Source: Myxococcales bacterium
GTDB taxonomy: Bacteria; Myxococcota_A; Polyangia; Polyangiales; Polyangiaceae
Length of the DNA: 50,448 nt
Assembly: GCA_947473045.1 (NCBI GenBank)
Contig: CANJCO010000036.1
Location: forward strand, 1 to 50,448
Reading direction: 5' to 3'
This document shows positions 44,811 to 50,448 of this stretch, one piece after another. Position 1 is the first letter of the stretch. Each line of letters opens with the position of its first letter. The position numbers and the translations under genes are program-made. Under the pieces are notes generated by a model. It did no database searches, was not told the origin of the DNA, and worked only from the letters and a program-made list of their open reading frames with translations.

Positions 44811-44818
44811 CGGTTCGT

Positions 44819-45922
44819 TCAGATTCCGCGCATCGTCTCTGCGATGAGCCAATCGACGACCGCCTTCGGATCTTTGGTTCGCTCGTAGACTTCGATTTGG
44901 CGGTGCGCGCTCGTCCCCTCGCGGGCGATGTCGATCGCCTTGCGGACGATGTCGCGCGTACCCAGAATTTCGGCGGCCTCACCGACGAACTCGACGAGCT
45001 CGACGATGAGGTCGGCGAACGGGCGCTCCTCCCGTCGGCCGAAGTCGATGAGCTTTGCGTCGCTTCCAAAGCGAACGGCGCGCCACTTGTTCTCCTCGAT
45101 AAGGCTGCGCGGATACGAGCGCCACTGCGTGTTGCGGCGATACATCAAGTACAGCTGCGCCATCAGCGCCTGAATGAGCGCGACGATCGTGATCGTTTGG
45201 TCCATCGAGGTGGGCATGTCGCAGATTCGAATCTCGACGGTGTCGTAGATGTGGTGCGCTCGCACGTCCCACCAGATCTTCTTGCCGTCATCGATGCAGC
45301 CGGTCTCCACCAGCAGCTTGACGAAGCTCTGGAAGGCCTCGTAGCTCTTGAATTCGTCGGGAATTCCGGTTCGCGGGAAGCGCTTGAAGATCTGCGACCG
45401 CATGCTCATGAGTCCGCCGCGGCGCCCGAGCCAGAAGGGCGAACTGGTCGTGAGCGAAAGCAGGTGCGGAAGAAAATACCGAATCTGATTTTGCAGGGCG
45501 ATCGCGACTTCTTTGTCTTTAATGCCGACGTGCACGTGCAAACCGAAGATCAGGTTCGCGCGGGCGACGTCCTGCAAGTCCTCGATGATCGTGTAATATC
45601 GTTGATTCGGGCTGATTTCCTGCGTCTTCCAGTCGCTGAACGGATGGGTCGACGCCGCCACGATGCGCAGCCCGCCCTGCCGCGAGAGGCGGTCGAGTTC
45701 GCCTCGCATCTCGATGAGTTCGCTTTTTACTTCGGCCACGTTGCGGCACACGTTCGTTCCGACTTCGACCACCGACTGGTGCATCTCCATACGAACGCGC
45801 TCGCGAAGCACGCTTTTCCCATCTTCCAGGAGGCGCGAGATGTAGCTCTTCAGCTCGCGCGTTTCAGGGTCGACGATTTGATATTCTTCTTCGACGCCTA
45901 GGGTGAACTGACCGTCCAACAT
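44819..45922 (-). CDS. GCS2-type carboxylate-amine ligase (YbdK-like), 367 aa
   Basis: The protein begins FTLGVEEEYQIVDPETREL, the signature of the glutamate-cysteine ligase type 2 (GCS2/YbdK) family. Other family features are MEMHQSVVEVGT, ANLIFGLHVHVGI and VEIRICDMPTSM. These enzymes form a gamma-glutamyl or similar amide bond with ATP, and many of them belong to peptide-like metabolite clusters rather than glutathione synthesis. At 367 residues it is full length. It faces the ligase operon convergently, and its start is divergent from the MarR regulator across a 294-base gap. The amino acid substrate cannot be stated. Confidence 0.9.
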   Translation of the reverse strand: MLDGQFTLGVEEEYQIVDPETRELKSYISRLLEDGKSVLRERVRMEMHQSVVEVGTNVCRNVAEVKSELIEMRGELDRLSRQGGLRIVAASTHPFSDWKTQEISPNQRYYTIIEDLQDVARANLIFGLHVHVGIKDKEVAIALQNQIRYFLPHLLSLTTSSPFWLGRRGGLMSMRSQIFKRFPRTGIPDEFKSYEAFQSFVKLLVETGCIDDGKKIWWDVRAHHIYDTVEIRICDMPTSMDQTITIVALIQALMAQLYLMYRRNTQWRSYPRSLIEENKWRAVRFGSDAKLIDFGRREERPFADLIVELVEFVGEAAEILGTRDIVRKAIDIAREGTSAHRQIEVYERTKDPKAVVDWLIAETMRGI

Positions 45923-46216
45923 AGCGACAAGTTACTATCAGACTCGGCAAGTGCGCGAGGTCGCAATTGTGCGCGGCGCGAGATCTGCGGGCGCGGCGGG
46001 CGACAGGTCGGGGTGGCCGGGGGCCGTCCGGGATGTGGCCGGGCCGGGTGGTTGGGGTCCCCCGACCGCCACGCGGCGCGAGTAACCGGCGCCGTCGGTC
46101 GTTAGCTAGCTTGCGATCACGACTAAATCGGGGGGCTTTCCGCGCGGACCCACTCTCTTCCCAACCACTCCCCGCGCCCTCGCGCCGTCGGCACGTCCGG
46201 TGCATGGACGCGCCCC
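45923..46216. other. Long intergenic region between the GCS2 ligase and MarR genes
   Basis: No convincing gene is seen. A very GC-rich stretch at 45990-46080 contains the hairpin GGTTGGGG/CCCCGACC at 46050-46067. Next to the GCS2 start, GATAGT on the minus strand (45939-45934) could serve as a -10. AT-richer sequence at 46101-46130 (TTAGCTAGC, TTGCGATCA, TAAATC) is the most promoter-like part before the MarR gene. The region is a natural place for a MarR operator, but I cannot point to a clean palindrome of the usual form. Confidence 0.5.
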
Positions 46217-46714
46217 ATGCACTTCCTGTCCTTCAGCGCGAAGCGCGCCTATTACGCGACTCTGGCCACCGGCCGCCAACTTGCGCGCCATTTCGGCCTC
46301 ACGCCCGCCCGCTTCGATCTGCTTTACGCTGCCCATTCGCCCAGTGGCCAACATCGCACGCAGTCTGCCATCCGGGCGAAACTGGGCGTCGCGCGCGCGA
46401 CGATCTCCCGGATGCTCGCGCGTCTCGAATCGCTTGGCCTCGTCAGGCGGACACGGAGCCTGTCGGACAGGCGCACTCTCGAAGTTCGCCTGACCGAGGA
46501 GGGGCTCCGCCGACTACGCCGCACGCAGTACTGCGTTAGCGCTGCCGGCTACCTTGATAACGCCTACGAGGGCTTTTACGAAAGCGCAGGCTATGAGCTG
46601 GTCCCGGACAGGTACATCGCAGTCGACGAACTCAATAGCTGCATTCGCAGCCTTGCGCGTCATTTCGGAGACCGCGCTATGCTTCATTACCCGGGTGATC
46701 CGATGCTCGAATGA
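46217..46714 (+). CDS. MarR family transcription regulator, 165 aa
   Basis: A winged helix-turn-helix of the MarR type is clear: IRAKLGVARATISRMLARLESLGLVRRTRSLSDRRTLEVRLTEEGLRRL. It has the recognition helix around residues 55-70 and the wing with the family-typical SDRRTLEVRLTEEG. Flanking helices would form the dimer interface. MarR proteins are usually repressors released by a small molecule. Its place in the middle of the amidoligase genes suggests it controls them, perhaps sensing the pathway product. A 9-bp inverted repeat at 46690-46738 overlaps its 3' end. Confidence 0.88.
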   Translation: MHFLSFSAKRAYYATLATGRQLARHFGLTPARFDLLYAAHSPSGQHRTQSAIRAKLGVARATISRMLARLESLGLVRRTRSLSDRRTLEVRLTEEGLRRLRRTQYCVSAAGYLDNAYEGFYESAGYELVPDRYIAVDELNSCIRSLARHFGDRAMLHYPGDPMLE

Positions 46715-46738
46715 CGAACAGTTAACCGGTCACCCGGG
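46690..46738. terminator. 9-bp inverted repeat between MarR and ATP-grasp genes
   Basis: CCCGGGTGA (46690-46698) and TCACCCGGG (46730-46738) pair perfectly across 31 bases. They span the end of the MarR gene and the gap before the convergent ATP-grasp stop at 46748. It may be a bidirectional terminator or a protein-binding site. Confidence 0.4.
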
Positions 46739-46747
46739 CTTGAGCCT

Positions 46748-47701
46748 TCAGGCGCGCTTGGGGCGCTCGCTGGCTTCCTGAGCCAAATATCGCCGATAAC
46801 CGTAGTGCGGTTCGTGTTTTCGTCCCTCACGGGCGCACGTGATTACGTGTTTCGCCATCTGGTCGACTACGATGTTGAAGTGCTTCGGCAGAATTGAATT
46901 CACGTCGAAGTCGGGCGCTGGATTGGTGAAATCGATCGCGTACGGGACGCCATCGCGACACGCGAATTCCACGGAGTTCATGTCATAGCCCAATGCGTGA
47001 TTGAGCGCATAGGCCCCGTCAAGGACCTGATTTTCCAAGGCTTTCGGCATGAAGGCGCCGTCGTTTTCTACATAACAGCGTCGCTTGGGATCGTACTGAA
47101 TCGGATAGATGAATTCCTTGCCGATGCAGATGCATCGAATGTACTGGTCGAATTCGATCCCTTCCTGCAACGTCATCACGAGCTCGTGACTCGCGTTGTA
47201 CGCAGCCATGAGCTCGGCCATGTTCTCGACCTTCGTTACGTTTTTCCAGCCGCCGCCATCGGCCGGCTTAAGAAACGCGGGAAACCCGACGTATTCGGCG
47301 ATCGCCTCCCAATCGAGCGGGAACTCCAGGTTGCGCAGACTGCGGCTGGGGTCGATTCCCTTCATATAAGAGCGCTGGGGCAGGAGCACGGTGCGCGGAA
47401 CGGCGACCCCGATTTTCGCGGCGAGCGAATATCCGAAGAACTTGTCGTCACTCGACCACCAAAACGGATCATTGATGACGTAGGCGCCTGCGAGCGCGGC
47501 GTTCTTGAGGAAGAATCGGTAGAAAGGGACCTCGTGGCTGAGGCGATCGACAATGACACTGTAGTTCATGTCGAGGCGCTCTTTTACCGCGCCAATTTTG
47601 ATGAGGTCGGCGTGAAAGCCGGGCGTCTCGTTAACCTTGGCGATGAACGCGCCAGGGAAGGTGTTTTCCATGCCGACGATGAGGCCGATTCGTTCCGTCA
47701 T
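46748..47701 (-). CDS. ATP-grasp ligase (copy B), 317 aa
   Basis: A paralogue of the ligase at 42557. Its ATP-grasp features are AFLKPADGGGWKNV (ATP-binding Lys and Gly-rich loop), LQEGIEFDQYIRCI (hinge), and MNSVEFACRDGVPYAIDF with APDFDVN (metal ligands). The N-terminal RIGLIVGMENTFPGAFIAKV matches RVGLFVGRERSFPEALIAEV of copy A closely, so the two arose by duplication. I start at the ATG at 47701, where the copies align; an upstream start at 47719 is open. It lies downstream of the glutamine-amidotransferase-like gene on the same strand, 87 bases away. Ligase activity is secure by family; substrates are unknown. Confidence 0.87.
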   Translation of the reverse strand: MTERIGLIVGMENTFPGAFIAKVNETPGFHADLIKIGAVKERLDMNYSVIVDRLSHEVPFYRFFLKNAALAGAYVINDPFWWSSDDKFFGYSLAAKIGVAVPRTVLLPQRSYMKGIDPSRSLRNLEFPLDWEAIAEYVGFPAFLKPADGGGWKNVTKVENMAELMAAYNASHELVMTLQEGIEFDQYIRCICIGKEFIYPIQYDPKRRCYVENDGAFMPKALENQVLDGAYALNHALGYDMNSVEFACRDGVPYAIDFTNPAPDFDVNSILPKHFNIVVDQMAKHVITCAREGRKHEPHYGYRRYLAQEASERPKRA

Positions 47702-47737
47702 AGGCGCGGAGCCTACCATGCGCCCTACAATCTTAGG

Positions 47738-47761
47738 AACGCCGGATTCGCGCGCGGCGTT
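47738..47761 (-). repeat. Inverted repeat between glutaminase-like and ATP-grasp genes
   Basis: AACGCCG (47738-47744) and CGGCGTT (47755-47761) form a 7-bp stem with a 10-base loop in the 87-base gap between two minus-strand genes. It could be a terminator, an attenuator or an operator; nothing in the sequence decides which. Confidence 0.35.
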
Positions 47762-47788
47762 TCACAATCGTTTGGCGGTGCGCGACGC

Positions 47789-48697
47789 TCAGACGGCGAC
47801 GTCGAAATCCTGCATGCCCATCATCGGAGGCCCGAGCTCGTTCCAGCCGCGGCCTCCCGCCAATTCGTTGAATCGGTAGGTCAGCCATCCCGGGACGAGC
47901 AGCGCGAAGGTTTTGGCGAGCCGGTCGGGGTTGCCGAGGCTCTTCACCATTCGATCAAGCAGCGCGTCTCCGTAAGCCAGCCTGAGCGCATTTTGACTCT
48001 CCGGCTTTTCGACCCACGCCATGACTCCGGGCTTGTCGGCCTCTGGATGGAACTGCGTGCCGTCGACGCCCGCGGTGAAGCGAATCGCGAGTGCGGCGTC
48101 GCCCTTGTGCGCCCCGTGAGACTCATGCGTCTCGGTCGCGAGTACGGCCCCTCCGATGTCCGCGAGGCGCTGGGAGTCGAGGTCAACCGCCTGCCAATCG
48201 CGGTGTTCCCAGCTAAACAGCCGGTACCCAAAGGGACGAAGGTAGTCGGTCGCCTCTCCGTCGGCCGTCATGTAGGCCGGCATCAGCCCAAATTTTTTCG
48301 TCTCGCGTCGGGCCATCTGCGCGACGCCGTAGTGGAGCACGCCGAGCTCGAACGAGTGGCAAATCAGAAGCGCTTTTGGGGACGTGAAACGGTCCTTCAA
48401 ATTCGCCTCGGTGACGCGGTCGAGGAAGGCGCGGTACCCCGTGGACCAAGGGTCTTCGTAGCCGTCGGTCGGGGCGCCAGGACCGCCTGACGAGAGCAGC
48501 AAGTCGGTGTCGGCGTCGGGCAGCTCGCCGAGATTTCGAGGTTGTACGTGCTTGAATACGACGTCGAGCGAAGGGTTCGCCTCCCGAACGCGCTTCGAAA
48601 AACCGTCGACGAGGCGACGGAAGCACCGGGTCGCTTGGTTGGCGACGCCGTTGTTCATGTCGACGAGGCAAACTTTCAAGCGCGAGGGATGCTGCAT
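47789..48697 (-). CDS. Class I glutamine amidotransferase-like protein, 302 aa
   Basis: The triad of class I glutamine amidotransferases is complete: nucleophile C113 in ALLICHSFELGV and the His/Glu pair H217 and E219 in GTQFHPEAD. The oxyanion-strand motif LLSSGGPGAPTDG lies at about residues 67-79. The domain normally hydrolyses glutamine and hands over ammonia, but relatives cleave gamma-glutamyl bonds. No synthase domain is fused. Placed beside a GCS2 ligase and ATP-grasp ligases, it may supply ammonia or remove a gamma-glutamyl group. I start at the ATG at 48697, since upstream residues to 48751 do not fit the fold. It is divergent from the subtilase with 53 bases between. Confidence 0.87.
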   Translation of the reverse strand: MQHPSRLKVCLVDMNNGVANQATRCFRRLVDGFSKRVREANPSLDVVFKHVQPRNLGELPDADTDLLLSSGGPGAPTDGYEDPWSTGYRAFLDRVTEANLKDRFTSPKALLICHSFELGVLHYGVAQMARRETKKFGLMPAYMTADGEATDYLRPFGYRLFSWEHRDWQAVDLDSQRLADIGGAVLATETHESHGAHKGDAALAIRFTAGVDGTQFHPEADKPGVMAWVEKPESQNALRLAYGDALLDRMVKSLGNPDRLAKTFALLVPGWLTYRFNELAGGRGWNELGPPMMGMQDFDVAV

Positions 48698-48750
48698 GGC
48701 GATGATAAAGGTTAGCAAACTTGGGACTATTTTGACATGGTGTTCGCCCA

Positions 48751-49932
48751 ATGCCGCGAAAATCCGAGGGAAAGAGCTCTGTCATACCGACGCCGTTGTC
48801 ATCCCGCGGGGGCCGCGAGCGCGAGCCGTTGCCGCTGTCGGAGCGCTTGCATGCAGACGCGCGCTTTACGGGCCGCGGGGTCACCGCTGCCTTCATCGAC
48901 TCCGGGTTCTTCGCCCATCCCGACCTGATGACGCCGCATTCACGCATTCACGCCTTCCACGATGTGATTGCCAACACGGGAGGCACGGAACTTGTGGGCG
49001 TCGCCGACGCTTCTTCCTGGCACGGCATGATGTCGACGGTCGTTGCAGCCGGGAACGGATCGCTGAGCGGCGGGCGCTTTAAGTCCCTGGCGCCGGACCT
49101 CGGCCTCGTGCTCGTGCGGGCGGGCACCCTCTCCCGGGTGCACCACGACGACATCGCGAGGGCGATCGAGTGGGTGCTCGTTAACCGCGCGCGCTACGAC
49201 ATTCGCGTCCTCAATATTTCCTGCGGCGGCGACTACGAGGCGAGCTACCTCGATGACCCAATGAGCAGGTTTGCCGAGGCGTGCGTTCGCGCCGGCATCG
49301 TCGTTGTCGCCGCGGTAGGCAATTCTGGCTTCAAGCCGGGCTACGTCGTGCCGCCGGCCAGTGTTCCCGCGGTCATCAGCGTCGGGGGACTCGACGACGA
49401 GGGGAACCCGCACCTCGGGCGACTTTCGGCCTACCGCAGCAGCTACGGTCCGACCATCGACGGTATCCAGAAGCCAGAGATCATTACGCTCGCCGACTGG
49501 ATTCCCGCCCCGATCCTGCCCGAGACGCCGACCCACAGAGAGGCGATGCTACTGCGCAAATTCGAGAAGGCTGCCGACGAGGACTTGCGTCGCCTCGTCG
49601 ACGAGCACCCGGGCCTCTTTCCGGCGCTCGACATGGCCAAACACCAGCCGCCGTACCTGATGCGACAGGTCATCGCGGCGGCGCTCCGCGACGAAAAGGT
49701 GATTCACGACCACTACAAGATGGTCGATGGCACCAGCTTCGCGGCTCCCATTGTCACGAGCGTCGTTGCTCAGATGCTGGAAGCGAATCCGGCCCTGAAG
49801 CCGGCCCAGGTGAAGCGCATACTTGTGCAGACGGCGAAGCGGGTACCGAATATCGAGTTCGACAGGCAGGGCTGGGGCGCGATTCAGCCGAAGCTGGCCG
49901 TCGAGAAGGCGATCGAGACCGGGCGAGGGTAG
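48751..49932 (+). CDS. Subtilisin-like S8 serine peptidase, no signal peptide, 393 aa
   Basis: The catalytic residues are D50 (AAFIDSGF), H91 (SSWHGMMS) and Ser at about 329 (DGTSFAAP). The oxyanion Asn is near 192 (VAAVGNSGF). The N-terminus (MPRKSEGKSS) has no signal peptide and no pro-domain of the usual size, so the enzyme should stay in the cytoplasm. About 135 residues separate the oxyanion Asn from the Ser, roughly twice the distance in subtilisin. The extra part (about 255-320) is charged and helical. It is divergent from the amidotransferase-like gene, sharing a 53-base promoter gap. It may process a protein target or the cluster product. Confidence 0.9.
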   Translation: MPRKSEGKSSVIPTPLSSRGGREREPLPLSERLHADARFTGRGVTAAFIDSGFFAHPDLMTPHSRIHAFHDVIANTGGTELVGVADASSWHGMMSTVVAAGNGSLSGGRFKSLAPDLGLVLVRAGTLSRVHHDDIARAIEWVLVNRARYDIRVLNISCGGDYEASYLDDPMSRFAEACVRAGIVVVAAVGNSGFKPGYVVPPASVPAVISVGGLDDEGNPHLGRLSAYRSSYGPTIDGIQKPEIITLADWIPAPILPETPTHREAMLLRKFEKAADEDLRRLVDEHPGLFPALDMAKHQPPYLMRQVIAAALRDEKVIHDHYKMVDGTSFAAPIVTSVVAQMLEANPALKPAQVKRILVQTAKRVPNIEFDRQGWGAIQPKLAVEKAIETGRG

Positions 49933-49967
49933 GAAAAGTCGATTTCGCCCGGCCTTCGAGGTCGAAT

Positions 49968-50448
49968 TCACACGGGGCGCTTGCCGACAATGGCCTCCAG
50001 GAGGGCTCGGTCGCCTTGAAGGGCCACGCGTTGCATGTAGAATGCAAGTCCCCGTCGGCCACCGAGCTCCTCGCCGCCGCCGGCGCGACCAGGCCCGCCG
50101 TGGATCAGGGCCGGGAGGACCATGCCGGGAGCCATGGCCTGCGCGGCGATCTTCTCTGACCCGATGGTCACCCGGCCGTGAAACGGGGCGATTCCGAGCA
50201 CAACGTTCCGCACGAAGTCCTTGTCGTCGGAGTAGACGCTCGTAACGAGGCCGCCGCCGCCCCCGCTCACGAGGGCGACCGCGCTCGCGGCGCTCCCGTC
50301 GTAGGCCATGACGGTGGCGACGGGGCCGAAAACTTCGTGGTTGTGCGCGAAGTCCGTCACGTCCGGCGACTCGCTCACCACGAGCGTCGGCGCGATGAAG
50401 AAGCCTTTGCCCGGCGCCGCCCCGACGCCGTCCAGGGCGCCAGAACCA
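49968..50448 (-). CDS. Aldehyde dehydrogenase, PaaZ/BoxD type, C-terminal 160 residues (start outside window)
   Basis: The frame is open from the right edge of the window to the stop at 49968. It carries the C-terminal part of an aldehyde dehydrogenase of the PaaZ/BoxD group: GKGFFIAPTLVV, NHEVFGPVATVMAYDGS, RVTIGSEKIAAQ, and the very typical LIHGGPGRAGGGEELGG followed by FYMQRVALQGDRALL. Family members oxidise CoA-linked semialdehydes in phenylacetate or benzoate degradation. The catalytic Cys and cofactor site lie in the missing part. The internal GTG at 50381 is not the true start. Its stop is 36 bases from the convergent subtilase stop. Confidence 0.85.
   Translation of the reverse strand, partial: GSGALDGVGAAPGKGFFIAPTLVVSESPDVTDFAHNHEVFGPVATVMAYDGSAASAVALVSGGGGGLVTSVYSDDKDFVRNVVLGIAPFHGRVTIGSEKIAAQAMAPGMVLPALIHGGPGRAGGGEELGGRRGLAFYMQRVALQGDRALLEAIVGKRPV

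Noticed and set aside
44783-44818. Attachment site or repeat built on the two GGGGCCCC words
   Set aside because: The words are close together in a convergent gene gap and are better explained as hairpin arms; no mobile gene is present.
45967-46539. 190-residue plus-strand frame starting before and overlapping the MarR gene
   Set aside because: Arg/Pro-rich composition with no motif; it overlaps the MarR gene in another frame, where the winged-helix motif is unmistakable.
46997-48490. 497-residue plus-strand frame across the ATP-grasp copy B and amidotransferase-like genes
   Set aside because: It crosses two genes with clear catalytic motifs on the minus strand and has no recognisable domain.

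Overview
The window is high-GC bacterial chromosome (roughly two-thirds G+C by eye). Many lipoproteins have Asp/Ala/Gly-rich linkers after the lipobox. Together with a serine/threonine kinase fused to a sigma-54 activator, an ElbD-type ether-lipid megaenzyme, MopE-like metal motifs and coupled GTGA/ATGA gene junctions, this points to a myxobacterium, most likely of the Polyangia type. The assignment rests on gene style only; there is no rRNA here. I support 36 protein genes (the last cut by the right edge) and one tRNA.

Layout. 1-147: a run of perfect hairpins that looks like a small non-autonomous repeat element, followed by a terminator. 225-4531: a lipoprotein, then divergently a ketopantoate-reductase-like protein translationally coupled to a molybdopterin oxidoreductase. 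4704-11422 (minus): a three-gene lipid operon of a five-domain reductase/ligase/carrier/acyltransferase/sterol-carrier protein, an NAD-dependent epimerase and a lipid kinase. 11511-20643 (minus): Cys-rich lipoprotein, lipoprotein amidohydrolase, LarA-like protein with a HAD phosphatase, M13 peptidase and RecQ. 20713-31892 (mostly plus): beta-propeller lipoprotein, Nudix hydrolase, HEAT-repeat membrane protein, MopE-motif lipoprotein, a membrane Fe-S oxidoreductase, a von Willebrand A lipoprotein, YacG, an outer-membrane-type protein and a PrsW-family protein. 31959-39822: signalling block with a histidine kinase, a coupled receiver-kinase, two small proteins and a 1373-residue kinase/sigma-54 activator. 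Its 3' end overlaps a convergent phytoene-desaturase-type gene (39769-41370). 41490-41562: tRNA-Ala(GGC).

The most interesting part is 41799-49932. It holds an esterase-like alpha/beta hydrolase, an ATP-grasp ligase and an unassigned ATP-grasp-like protein in one overlapping operon. Around them lie a GCS2-type carboxylate-amine ligase, a MarR regulator, a second paralogous ATP-grasp ligase, a class I glutamine-amidotransferase-like protein with an intact Cys-His-Glu triad, and a subtilisin-like peptidase with no signal peptide and a helical insertion before its catalytic Ser. This looks like an amidoligase pathway that builds a small peptide-like product or tags a target, paired with enzymes that can cut amide or ester bonds. 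The product cannot be read from the sequence. A PaaZ/BoxD-type aldehyde dehydrogenase fragment closes the window.

Two genome-scale signals stand out. First, an AT-rich polar motif TGTANNNTGCA sits inside unrelated coding regions, nearly always on the same strand. Second, TTGACA-like hexamers lie about 32-34 nt before several start codons, which suggests near-leaderless transcripts.
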